Assembly (NCBI GenBank): GCA_020638465.1
Contig: JACKIM010000002.1
Location: 1,302,001-1,366,000, forward strand
Reading direction: 5' to 3'
Origin: Geminicoccaceae bacterium
GTDB lineage: Bacteria > Pseudomonadota > Alphaproteobacteria > Geminicoccales > Geminicoccaceae
DNA length: 64,000 nt
Shown here: positions 34,156 to 42,612 of the stretch, one piece after another
How the letters are laid out: each line of letters begins with the position of its first letter
How positions within the stretch are numbered: the first letter of the stretch is position 1
The notes under the pieces: generated by a model
Told to the model about the DNA's origin: nothing
Databases searched by the model: none
The model's input: the letters and a program-made list of their open reading frames with translations, nothing else
Position numbers and translations under genes: made by a program

Positions 34156-35193
34156 ATGCGGGTGCTGGTCACCGGGCATGATGGCTACATCGGTCAGGTT
34201 CTCGTGCCGATGCTGCAAGAGGCAGGCCACGAGGTCACGGGAATCGACTGCGAACTGTACAAGGGATGCGATTTCCCCGGGCAGAAGCGGCCGGAACTGA
34301 CGACCATCATCAAGGACATCCGCGACGTCGAGCGCAGCGATGTCGAGGGCTTCGATGCGGTGCTGCATCTGGCAGGGCTGTCCAACGACCCGTTGGGCGA
34401 CCTTGAGCCCGACACCACCTATGCGATCAATCACAAGGCTTCGGTGCGGCTGGCCGAGCTCTGTCGCGATGCCGGTGTCGGTCGCTTCGTCTTCTCGTCA
34501 TCCTGCAGCAATTACGGTGCCGCAGGCGATGATTACCTGGACGAACAGGCGGCATTCAACCCGGTCACGCCATATGCCGAAAGCAAGGTGTGGACCGAGC
34601 GCGATGTGGCACCCATGGCCAGCGACAGCTTCACGCCGGTATTCCTGCGCAGTGCCACGGCCTATGGCATGTCGGCCCGGCTGCGCGGCGACCTCGTCGT
34701 CAACAATCTCACCGGCTATGCCTTCACGACGGGCCATGTGCTGATCAAGAGCGATGGCAAGCCCTGGCGGCCGCTCGTGCATATCGAGGACATCGCCCTG
34801 GCCTTCAAGTCGGTGATCGAGGCTCCGCGCGACGTGGTGCACAACCAGGCCTTCAATGTCGGCGCGACAAGGGAAAACTACCGGGTGCGGGAAGTTGCCG
34901 ACCTGGTGGCGAAAATCGTGCCGGATTCGGAAGTGACCTTCGCCGGCGACGCCAGCCCCGATTCGCGCAACTACCGCGTCAATTGCGACAAGATCGCCAG
35001 GACGGTGCCGGGCTTCGAGCCGAGATGGACCCTGGAAGCCGGCATTCGCCAGATCTACGAAGCCTACAAGGCGGCATCGTTGCGGGAAGCGGACTTTCTC
35101 AGCTCGCGCTATCTGCGGGTGAAGCGGGTGCGCGAACTCATGGCCGAGGGCAGGATCGACAACCGGCTCGTGCAAATCGCGAAGGCAGCCTGA
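34156..35193 (+). CDS. NAD-dependent epimerase/dehydratase-family SDR (nucleotide-sugar modifying)
   Basis: 345 residues from ATG 34156 (GGAG eight bases upstream). Extended SDR: nucleotide-binding VTGHDGYIG at the N-terminus, AGLSNDPLG, active-site FSSSCSNYG, and the catalytic Tyr-Lys in PYAESKVWTE. 4,6-dehydratases of nucleotide sugars have an STDE motif where this protein has SSSCSNYG, so an epimerase or ketoreductase is more probable. Substrate is probably the CDP-hexose made by the upstream gene or a derivative. It sits three bases before the first methyltransferase gene. Confidence 0.85.
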   Translation: MRVLVTGHDGYIGQVLVPMLQEAGHEVTGIDCELYKGCDFPGQKRPELTTIIKDIRDVERSDVEGFDAVLHLAGLSNDPLGDLEPDTTYAINHKASVRLAELCRDAGVGRFVFSSSCSNYGAAGDDYLDEQAAFNPVTPYAESKVWTERDVAPMASDSFTPVFLRSATAYGMSARLRGDLVVNNLTGYAFTTGHVLIKSDGKPWRPLVHIEDIALAFKSVIEAPRDVVHNQAFNVGATRENYRVREVADLVAKIVPDSEVTFAGDASPDSRNYRVNCDKIARTVPGFEPRWTLEAGIRQIYEAYKAASLREADFLSSRYLRVKRVRELMAEGRIDNRLVQIAKAA

Positions 35194-35195
35194 CG

Positions 35196-36419
35196 ATGCG
35201 CATCGATGCCTGCCGGGCCTGCGGCTCGACGCATATCGAGACATTCCTCAGTCTGGGCGACCTGCCGCTCTCGGATGGTTTCGTCCCGACCGAGAAGGAG
35301 GCGCGCGAGGCCAGCCGCTATCCGCTCGACGTCGCTTTCTGCCACGATTGCAGCCTTGTCCAGATCCTGCATACCGTGCCGCCGGAAGAGCTCTTCGGCT
35401 CGGACTATCCCTATTTCTCGTCGTTCACCGACACGTTGCTGAAGCACTCGCGGGCCAATGTCGAGGCACGGATCGCCGAGCGGCAGCTCGACGGTTCGAG
35501 CTTCGTCATCGAACTGGCCAGCAATGACGGCTACCTTCTCCAGTATTATCGCGATGCCGGCATTCCCCATCTCGGAATTGACCCGGCACCCGGACCGGTC
35601 AAGGCGGCACTCGACCGCGGCATCGACACCCGCCTCGCCTTCTTCGGCCTCGACTATGCCCGCTCGCTGGCAGCCGAAGGCATCGGCGCGGATGTCATCC
35701 ATGGCAACAATGTGCTGGCGCATGTGGCCGACACCAACGGTTTCGTCGCCGGCATCGCCGCCCTGCTCAAGCCCGGCGGTGTCGGCGTGATCGAGGCGCC
35801 CTATGTGCGCGACCTGATCGATCACGGCGAGTTCGACACCATTTACCACGAACACCTGTGCTATTTCTCGGTGACCGCTCTCAAGGCGCTGTTCGCCCGG
35901 CACGGGCTCTATCTCAACCGCGTGGAGCGTCTCGACATCCATGGCGGCTCGCTGCGCCTTTTCGTCGAGAAGACGGACGCTCCGACACAATCCGTTCTCG
36001 ACCTGCTGGCCGAGGAACACGAACTCGGTATCGACGGATTCGGCTACTACGCGTCATTCGCGGACCGGGTCAACGGCATCCGTGCCGGGCTCGACGAGAT
36101 GCTCGGTGCCATCAAGGCGAAAGGAGCTTCCGTCGGCGGCTATGGCGCCGCCGCGAAGGGCACGATCCTGCTCAACTATTTCGGCATCGGACAGGAGACG
36201 CTCGATTTCGTCGCCGACCGCAATGTCCACAAGCAGGGGCGCTGGATTCCCGGTGTCAGCCTCCCGATCGTTTCGCCGGATGTCATCGAACAGCACAAGC
36301 CGGACTATCTCCTGATCCTTCCCTGGAATTTCAAGGACGAGATCATCCGCCAGCAATCGGCCCATGCCGAACGCGGCGGACGTTTCATCATTCCCATCCC
36401 GGAACCTCATCTGAAATGA
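35196..36419 (+). CDS. Zinc-ribbon SAM methyltransferase, sugar C-methyltransferase type (1)
   Basis: 407 residues in the three-part layout of TylC3-like sugar C-methyltransferases. An N-terminal zinc ribbon (CRACG at about 6-10 and CHDC at about 49-52) is followed by a class I SAM domain with VIELASNDGYLLQYYRDAG (about 106-124). The EFDTIYHEHLCYFSVTAL block (about 212-229) contains the Tyr-His/Glu-His catalytic residues of the group. The C-terminal Rossmann-like domain begins at SVGGYGAAAKGTILLNYFG. These enzymes methylate a carbon of a nucleotide-bound 4-keto sugar. The stop overlaps the next, related methyltransferase gene (ATGA). Confidence 0.87.
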   Translation: MRIDACRACGSTHIETFLSLGDLPLSDGFVPTEKEAREASRYPLDVAFCHDCSLVQILHTVPPEELFGSDYPYFSSFTDTLLKHSRANVEARIAERQLDGSSFVIELASNDGYLLQYYRDAGIPHLGIDPAPGPVKAALDRGIDTRLAFFGLDYARSLAAEGIGADVIHGNNVLAHVADTNGFVAGIAALLKPGGVGVIEAPYVRDLIDHGEFDTIYHEHLCYFSVTALKALFARHGLYLNRVERLDIHGGSLRLFVEKTDAPTQSVLDLLAEEHELGIDGFGYYASFADRVNGIRAGLDEMLGAIKAKGASVGGYGAAAKGTILLNYFGIGQETLDFVADRNVHKQGRWIPGVSLPIVSPDVIEQHKPDYLLILPWNFKDEIIRQQSAHAERGGRFIIPIPEPHLK

Positions 36420-37594
36420 ACGCGGTTTCCTGCAAGGCCTGCGGCTCCACCGACCTTCACAATTTCTACGAGATCAGCAGCATTCCGGTGCATTCCTGCC
36501 TCATGGTCGACAGCCGCGACAAGGCGCTGGCCTTTCCCAGGGGGGATCTGCAACTGGGGTTCTGCCGGTCCTGCGGGTTCATCCAGAACAATCTGTATGA
36601 ACCGGAGCGGCAGAACTACTCGCCCGACTACGAGGAAACCCAGGCGTTTTCTCCAAGGTTCATGAAGCTCGTCGCCGAAATCTGCGATGACCAGAACGCG
36701 AAGTACGATCTCGACGGCAAGAGTGCGCTTGAGATCGGTTGCGGCAAGGGCGAGTTCCTCATGGCCCTGTGCGAACGCACCGGTTGCACGGGCATCGGCA
36801 TCGATCCCGGGTTCCGCCCCGAGCGAGTGCCCGACCATCTCAAGGGTCGCATCGAATTCATCCAGGATTTCTACGGTCCGGCCTACAAGCATCTGGCAGC
36901 CGATTACGTCTGCTGCCGTCACACGCTTGAACATATCGGTCCCGTCGGGACCTTCATGCACCTCGTACGGGAAAGCATCGGCGACCGTCTGGCGACGCCC
37001 GTGTTCTTCGAGCTTCCGGCCATGGAGCGGGTGCTCGACGAGCAGGCGTTCTGGGACATCTACTACGAGCATTGCAGCTATTTCACGCTGGGTTCGCTCT
37101 CGCGCCTGTTCCGGCGCACGGGCTTCGATGTCCGTGAACTTTACCGGGTTTACGATGACCAGTACCTGATGCTTGAAGGCTATCCGTCGAAAGCCCCGAC
37201 CAGGGAACACCTGGAGGCGGAAGACGATCTGGCCCTGATCGCGCACAAGGTCGAGAGGTTCGAGGCTGCCATCGGCGGTCGCAAGGCGTCGCTGATCGGC
37301 GATGTCGAGCGCTGGACCGGCGAAGGCAAGAAGGTCGCCCTGTGGGGATCGGGATCGAAGGCGGTATCCTATCTGACGACACTGGGCCTCGCGGAGAGGA
37401 TTTCCGCTGTTGTTGATATTAATCCTCACAAGTGGGGAAAGTTCCTCGCAGGTGCAGGAAACGAGATCGTCTCGCCGGCAGCCCTGAAAGACATCCGGCC
37501 CGACGTCGTACTGGCCATGAACCCCATCTACGTCGCGGAGATTGGCCACGATCTCGAAAAACTCGGCATACGCTGCGAGCTTGGGGCCATCTGA
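36416..37594 (+). CDS. Zinc-ribbon SAM methyltransferase, sugar C-methyltransferase type (2)
   Basis: 392 residues, paralogous in layout to the preceding gene: zinc ribbon (CKACGS, then CRSCGF), SAM motif SALEIGCGKGEFLMALCERTGC, IYYEHCSYFTLGSLSRLFRRTGFDV in the catalytic block, and a C-terminal domain starting at VALWGSGSKAVSYLTTLG. Where methyltransferase 1 has YHEHLCYFS, this one has YYEHCSYFT, so the first catalytic His is replaced by Tyr. The two proteins are diverged well beyond recent duplication. Possibly one methylates carbon and the other oxygen, or the second acts on a later intermediate. Translation is coupled to the first gene by ATGA. Confidence 0.86.
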   Translation: MNAVSCKACGSTDLHNFYEISSIPVHSCLMVDSRDKALAFPRGDLQLGFCRSCGFIQNNLYEPERQNYSPDYEETQAFSPRFMKLVAEICDDQNAKYDLDGKSALEIGCGKGEFLMALCERTGCTGIGIDPGFRPERVPDHLKGRIEFIQDFYGPAYKHLAADYVCCRHTLEHIGPVGTFMHLVRESIGDRLATPVFFELPAMERVLDEQAFWDIYYEHCSYFTLGSLSRLFRRTGFDVRELYRVYDDQYLMLEGYPSKAPTREHLEAEDDLALIAHKVERFEAAIGGRKASLIGDVERWTGEGKKVALWGSGSKAVSYLTTLGLAERISAVVDINPHKWGKFLAGAGNEIVSPAALKDIRPDVVLAMNPIYVAEIGHDLEKLGIRCELGAI

Positions 37595-37627
37595 CCCGTT
37601 CCCCGGCCTGCGCGTTGATCCGGCATT

Positions 37628-37681
37628 CCATCATGGAAACGGCCCCGATTTGGTAACAGGTCGGGGCCGTTTCCATGATGG
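37628..37681. repeat. Perfect 21-bp inverted repeat between converging polysaccharide operons
   Basis: Arms at 37628-37648 and 37661-37681 are exact reverse complements (beginning CCATCATGGAAACGG) and enclose a 12-base loop. There is no T run on either side. It lies 34 bases after the methyltransferase stop and 190 bases before the converging glycosyltransferase stop. It probably ends or protects both mRNAs, but it is longer and more perfect than usual terminators. Confidence 0.85.
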
Positions 37682-37870
37682 TGCAGGAGGTCAGGTCCGG
37701 TATGGATCCGGTCCGGTCGAGTGGTCGCGCAGTGGCATGCATGACCGGACTCTCTATGGCCTGCCGGTCATAGACCACGACAATACCAGAAAAGCGGCAC
37801 AGGCACCCGGCTGGATGCTTGTGGTATTCACCCGGTCCGTTTCCGACAATCCGTGGTCCCGTACCAGTCC

Positions 37871-39172
37871 TCAGGATGAAAGGCGGGAATGTTCCCCGCT
37901 GGAAGATACTGGCCGGCGGCGAATAGGGGCAATATTGGACAAACCGGGACTGTCACTGCGATCGTCGTCGAAGTCACCGTCGCGAGCGCTTTCCCCGCCC
38001 TTGCCACGGCTGTCACGCGGAGTGATCAGCCTGCGATAGGCCGATTCACATATGGAAGCCGTATGATCCCAGCTGCAATCCGCCACGACCAGATCGCGCG
38101 CGGCCTGCCCCAGACGCTGAACGAGGCCACGGTCATCATGCAGCCGGATCATCGCCTCGGCAAAGGCGGAAGCATCGTGGTTGGGCACCACGAGACCGTT
38201 CTCACCATCCTTGAGCAGTTTTGCCGAACCGGCGCAGGCGACGATGGCCTTGCCCGCGGCCATGTAGTTCAGCAGCTTTTGCGGAATGCCGTCGCAGTCG
38301 GCACGGGGAAGAACCGCCATGGTCGACGACGCAAGGCGATTGGGAAGCATCTCGAAATTGTCGGCCTCGAGATCGATGGCATCCCGGATGCCCAGATCCC
38401 GCACCTTCTTCTCGAACGGCCCGAAACTCGAACTCGCCGCCACCATCAGGCGCATCTGCGGCCGTGCCTTGCGGGCGATCGCGAAGGCGTCGAGCAGCAC
38501 GTCGAACCCCTGATAGCCCGCCAGCGTGCCCGTGTAGATCACACGGCCCGGATCGGCGGGACGGCAGTTCGCGGAGGAGGTGAAATGATCCACCTCGACA
38601 CCGTTCATCGCGACATCGACCTGCGACGGCAACATGTCGTGATCGTTGACCAGGCGATCCCGGATGTCCCGGGTAACGGTCAGGACGTGATCGGCCATGC
38701 GCGGAATGCGCCGGTCAAGCCATACGCCCAGCTTGCGAATCATCCCCGACCCGCGATAGGGCCAATAGCTCGGAAGCTCGGAAGCCAGCATGGTATGGGC
38801 GTCGTAGACCACCGGCGTTCCCGTCCCCCGGCGCGCCCAGCACGCTGCGAGCAGGCCTTCATAGTGATGGGCATGGATCACGTCGAACGGGGCATTGCGC
38901 AAGACGCGGCGCAGCAACCGGGAGAGTGCCGGATCATAGAAGGCCAGCTTGCTCCAGGTGGGGCCGGGAGCAAGCGGCTCAACCTCGGTTCGCTTGTAGA
39001 TCCGGTGAAGGCGGTATCCCCCCGCCGAAGGCGCATCGCACAGGTGATAGCTCACGACCTCGACCTCGTGCCCGCGTGCTATCAGGGCCTCGGTCAGGCG
39101 TTCGATCCTCAACGGTGTCCCACGACGCGCGGGATATGGACATGCGGCAACAACGGCAATACGCAGCGACAT
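37871..39172 (-). CDS. Glycosyltransferase family 4
   Basis: 433 residues from ATG 39172 (a TTG at 39184 is also in frame). GT-B fold. The N-terminal domain starts MSLRIAVVAACPYPARRGTP and has FDVIHAHHYEGLLA; the C-terminal donor-binding domain has VIYTGTLAGYQGFDVLLDAF and the family's donor segment around GIPQKLLNYMAAGKAIVAC, where the usual EA(F/M)A glutamate pattern is altered to NYMA. It adds a sugar from a nucleotide donor during polysaccharide assembly in the cytoplasm. The last 45 residues are polar and probably disordered. Genes for the flippase and a GT2 lie upstream on the same strand. Confidence 0.88.
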   Translation of the reverse strand: MSLRIAVVAACPYPARRGTPLRIERLTEALIARGHEVEVVSYHLCDAPSAGGYRLHRIYKRTEVEPLAPGPTWSKLAFYDPALSRLLRRVLRNAPFDVIHAHHYEGLLAACWARRGTGTPVVYDAHTMLASELPSYWPYRGSGMIRKLGVWLDRRIPRMADHVLTVTRDIRDRLVNDHDMLPSQVDVAMNGVEVDHFTSSANCRPADPGRVIYTGTLAGYQGFDVLLDAFAIARKARPQMRLMVAASSSFGPFEKKVRDLGIRDAIDLEADNFEMLPNRLASSTMAVLPRADCDGIPQKLLNYMAAGKAIVACAGSAKLLKDGENGLVVPNHDASAFAEAMIRLHDDRGLVQRLGQAARDLVVADCSWDHTASICESAYRRLITPRDSRGKGGESARDGDFDDDRSDSPGLSNIAPIRRRPVSSSGEHSRLSS

Positions 39173-39378
39173 AGACAATTCCAATTTGCCGGCAGACTTT
39201 CAACCGAACCATCTCACGGCAGATGGCCGGACCACGACGACGGTCATATATTCGCATGCCCGGCTGCACACAGCCACTTCATTGTGGGCACAGTCGCCTC
39301 AGGGGACTCACCTGTTGTGAAAAGGGCGCAACAGCAAAAAGGCGACGCGGACCCTGTTATTTACTACAGAATAACTTC

Positions 39379-40851
39379 TCACACTTTAGAAGAGAAATTC
39401 CTGAACAGCTCCAGTGGAATGACTTTCAGGACAAGCAAAATACCCAGATAGAGCACACCCGAGATGCATGTCGACAGGAACCAGTGCAGCCCGACCATCG
39501 CGAACAGGAGCAGGCAGCCGACGAACACTCCGCCCGCGGCCAGCATGATGGCCAGGCGACCGAACCCGAAAGGCTGCTGGTTTTCCCTTGCCGACAGCCA
39601 GAGAAGCCCCCCCAGGATGATGAATTCATTCAGGGTCGTCGCCAGCGCCGCCCCGATGAACGAATGACCGGGGATCAGCAGCATGTAGAGGATCATGCCG
39701 GTGACGAAGGCCATCATGTCGATCCTGACGACCTTGCCCTGCTGGTCGCGCGCCATGAGCGCATAGCGGAACATGTGGATGCAGGCCTGTGCGGCCACGG
39801 CACCCGACAGGAGTTGGAGGGCCGGCGCACCGCGCTCGTACTCCTGCCCGCCGATCAGGTTGAGGACCTCTTCGGCATGGACAAAGAGGAAGGCCATGGA
39901 ACCGATGCCGAAGACCAGCATGGTATCGACGGCCGAGGTCAGCCGGCGCCTGAAGAGCTCCTCGTCCCGCTCGGCTACCGCCCGGGAGAAGAAGCCCATC
40001 ATCAGGCCGCCGAAGATGAAGGACAGGGTGGTCAGGATTTCGTAGATCTTGGTGGGAATGCCGTAGACGCCGACATCCCCCGCGGAGTGAAACAGGGACA
40101 GGATGAAGGTGTCGCCACGCACCACCGCAAGAATGAGGATCTCCGAGCAGGCGAGCGGGAAACCGACGACGACGAGATTTTTCCACACCGGGAGATTGAA
40201 GGCGAGACCGAAGGATTCGAGCTGCTCGGCCCGCCACCAGCACCAGCCGAATGCGACGATCGCTCCGACCGCCGTAGCGATCACCATCCAGAGCGTTCCA
40301 CCGCCGAACCAGGCCACGAGCACGACCGCCGCCAGCGTGGCCACGCCACCCAGCGCCTCGCCGATGGCACGGGGCGTCTGCATCAGCCGCGCCTGGAAGA
40401 CGGCGGCGAGGAACTCGGTCGCCTGGTAGGCGACATAGAGAACGATCGACAGCCAGATGGCGATGTGGACCGTGGGTCCGTAGGGCAGGAACACCGCCAG
40501 CAGGGCGGCGGTGGCGAGGACCACCGTGCTTGACACCAGCCGCAGGGTCAGGGCGGCCGAAAGGATCGCCTTGCGATCCGCGCCGGGCTTGGTGATCTCC
40601 TTGAGCGTCACCATGTAGAGACCAAGGTCGCCGATGACGGCCGACAGGGACATGAAGGTCAGGGCAGTCCGATACTGGCCGAACTGTTCAGGTCCGAGAT
40701 GGCGGGCCATGACCGCCATGGTGGCCAGACCGACAACGACGGCGATCGCCTTGCCCAGCATGACGACGGCCATGTTTTCGGCAAGCTTGCGGCCGGTGGA
40801 ACTGTTGTCGGCAAAGAGATCCTCGGCTTCGCTTCCGGACGGTTGCGTCAT
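39379..40851 (-). CDS. Polysaccharide flippase (Wzx/MurJ-like, MOP superfamily)
   Basis: 490 residues from ATG 40851. About 12-14 predicted transmembrane helices. After a polar head (MTQPSGSEAEDLFADNSSTG) comes LAENMAVVMLGKAIAVVVGLATMAVMARHLGPEQFGQYRTA, the start typical of O-antigen flippases. It should move undecaprenyl-linked glycans across the inner membrane. Its start overlaps the GT2 stop by three bases (ATGA), showing one operon running GT2, flippase, then GT4 after 206 bases. The 61 additional open codons upstream overlap the GT2 gene and are not coding. Confidence 0.88.
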   Translation of the reverse strand: MTQPSGSEAEDLFADNSSTGRKLAENMAVVMLGKAIAVVVGLATMAVMARHLGPEQFGQYRTALTFMSLSAVIGDLGLYMVTLKEITKPGADRKAILSAALTLRLVSSTVVLATAALLAVFLPYGPTVHIAIWLSIVLYVAYQATEFLAAVFQARLMQTPRAIGEALGGVATLAAVVLVAWFGGGTLWMVIATAVGAIVAFGWCWWRAEQLESFGLAFNLPVWKNLVVVGFPLACSEILILAVVRGDTFILSLFHSAGDVGVYGIPTKIYEILTTLSFIFGGLMMGFFSRAVAERDEELFRRRLTSAVDTMLVFGIGSMAFLFVHAEEVLNLIGGQEYERGAPALQLLSGAVAAQACIHMFRYALMARDQQGKVVRIDMMAFVTGMILYMLLIPGHSFIGAALATTLNEFIILGGLLWLSARENQQPFGFGRLAIMLAAGGVFVGCLLLFAMVGLHWFLSTCISGVLYLGILLVLKVIPLELFRNFSSKV

Positions 40852-41855
40852 CGTGATCCCGCAGCCTTGCCTTCGCTGCCGGCCGGCTCGCCGTCGGTGG
40901 AATCGAAATGGCCGGGCGCGAGGCCGAAGAGCCTGATCTTGATACGTTCCGCCAGCCCGGGGAATCCGGGAAAGACCAGCGAGACCACATCGACGCCGGC
41001 GCGCACCGCATTCCAGTTCGAGACCCACCATCGGGCAAGGACGCCCATGCAGCGCAGCCTCTGCGATGGTGCAAGTCTCTCGGACATCACCATCTTGAGA
41101 TATTCGCCATAGAGATGCCAGACGGGAAGGTTCCAGCCGCGCTTCTTGCGCGCATCGTGCCAGCTCTCGCGGCCGCGCACATTCTGCTGCACGCGTGTGT
41201 AGCGCTGGCTGTGCTCGCGCATCTCGATCAGCGGTTCGCGAACCTGCACCAGCTTCCCGCGCAGGGCCATCTGCGCCAGATAGGCCCGGTCCGCGCCGTG
41301 AAACGGTCCGTGCAGCAACGATCCCCGCATGGCGTCGCGACGGCAGAGGCCGAAGAAATCGACACAGGAATGCGAGCGCAGGACCATGATGGCGAACCGG
41401 TCGACGGGATCCTCGGCCGATGCCTTGAACAACTCGCTGTCATAGACGGCAAACCGGCGGCCATGCTCGTCGATGTAGTCGGTAATCGCATTGGCGAGGA
41501 CAGCATCGGGCTGGCGGTCGAGGACCTCGACCATGGCCGCGATATATCCGGGCTTCATGCGGTCGTCGTGGGCGAGCCACTTGAAATACTCGCCGCGGGC
41601 TTCCTCGAAGCAGCGATTGTAGTTGGGTGCTGCACCCAGATTGGTCTCGTTGCGGAAGATGCGGATACGCGGATCGTCCGCCGCGAACCGATCGAGCATG
41701 GCAGCCGTGGAATCAGTCGAGGCATTGTCCGAAATGACGATCTCGAGATCGTCGAAGGTCTGCTCACGGGCAGAACGGACGGCATCTTCCAGGAAGGTTT
41801 CACCATTGAACACGGGGATACCGATGGTCACTTTCGGTGTCGACGAAGACCTCAT
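40848..41855 (-). CDS. Glycosyltransferase family 2
   Basis: 335 residues from ATG 41855. GT-A fold: VTIGIPVFNGETFLEDAVRSAREQTFDDLEIVISDNASTD at the N-terminus, EYFKWLAHDDRMKPGYI carrying the DxD-like metal site. The C-terminal part is basic and could rest on the membrane. It transfers a sugar during glycan assembly. There is no clear ribosome-binding site, and an open frame runs 46 codons further upstream without family similarity. First gene of the minus-strand polysaccharide operon. Confidence 0.86.
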   Translation of the reverse strand: MRSSSTPKVTIGIPVFNGETFLEDAVRSAREQTFDDLEIVISDNASTDSTAAMLDRFAADDPRIRIFRNETNLGAAPNYNRCFEEARGEYFKWLAHDDRMKPGYIAAMVEVLDRQPDAVLANAITDYIDEHGRRFAVYDSELFKASAEDPVDRFAIMVLRSHSCVDFFGLCRRDAMRGSLLHGPFHGADRAYLAQMALRGKLVQVREPLIEMREHSQRYTRVQQNVRGRESWHDARKKRGWNLPVWHLYGEYLKMVMSERLAPSQRLRCMGVLARWWVSNWNAVRAGVDVVSLVFPGFPGLAERIKIRLFGLAPGHFDSTDGEPAGSEGKAAGSR

Positions 41856-42168
41856 GACAGGGGGGACTCTCTTCGAATCGGGACGGGTGGGTGCAAGGCA
41901 TACAACTGGATGGCCGCCACGCGCAATTGCCCGACAGCTTCCCCGGGTGCCGCTCACCCCATTTGAATCACCCGGTATGCACACCGGCCACAAGGATTGG
42001 CGACGGGACCAGCCGGATTGCGGCTGCCCCGGTCTCCGGGCGAATCGTTAACATCCTGTTAGCCGCGCCATGCTAATTTGGGGGAGGTGCCGGCCTTGGA
42101 GCACTTTTCCGATCCGGCATGACCGGTCTGGCGCTCCACATGAACGGAAAAACTCTAGGGACATACTC
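41856..42168. other. Divergent intergenic region, GT2 and globin
   Basis: About 310 bases between two divergent starts. No gene, RNA or clear repeat was found. It should contain promoters for both the minus-strand polysaccharide genes and the globin gene. Confidence 0.4.
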
Positions 42169-42600
42169 GTGACCCCTACACAGATCCGCCTCGTACAAAG
42201 TGGCTTCGGCTCGATCCTCGATCAGGCCAGGCATGTCGCCGACGATTTCTATGCCAATCTCTTCCGGATGGACCCTTCGCTCCGGAGCCTGTTCGCGCAG
42301 GACATGCGAGCCCAGAAAAGGGCCTTCATCAGCGTGCTGGCGCTGGCGATCGACAGCCTCGACAAGATCGAGAACCTCAAACCGGCGATCGTCGAACTGG
42401 GCCGCCGCCATGCCAATTACGGCATCAAGCCCGCGCATTACGACACGGCCGGGAATGCCCTCATGACGACCGTTGGCGAACTCATGGGGAAATACTGGAC
42501 CGACGAGATGGAAGAGGCGTGGATGGCCGGCTACGTCATGCTGGCAGGCATCATGAAGGATGCCGCGACCGAAGCCGAAGGGCACAGGCTCGACGCATGA
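42169..42600 (+). CDS. Single-domain bacterial globin
   Basis: 143 residues from GTG 42169. The fold is that of the Vitreoscilla haemoglobin/flavohaemoglobin globin domain. VADDFYANLFRMDPSLRSLFAQDM contains the B10 Tyr (FYANLF) and CD-corner Phe; the proximal haem His is in LGRRHANYGIKPAHY; YWTDEMEEAWMAGYVMLAGIM is the H helix. No FAD/NAD reductase domain follows. Such globins bind oxygen or detoxify nitric oxide, which would fit the NsrR-type regulator and cytochrome bd genes 14 kb away. It converges with livM, with 12 bases between stops. Confidence 0.85.
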   Translation: MTPTQIRLVQSGFGSILDQARHVADDFYANLFRMDPSLRSLFAQDMRAQKRAFISVLALAIDSLDKIENLKPAIVELGRRHANYGIKPAHYDTAGNALMTTVGELMGKYWTDEMEEAWMAGYVMLAGIMKDAATEAEGHRLDA

Positions 42601-42612
42601 ACCCGCCGGCGA

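Noticed and set aside
37702..37773. Possible 23-codon frame after the inverted repeat
   Set aside because: GGAGG is too far from its ATG and the peptide has no recognisable character.
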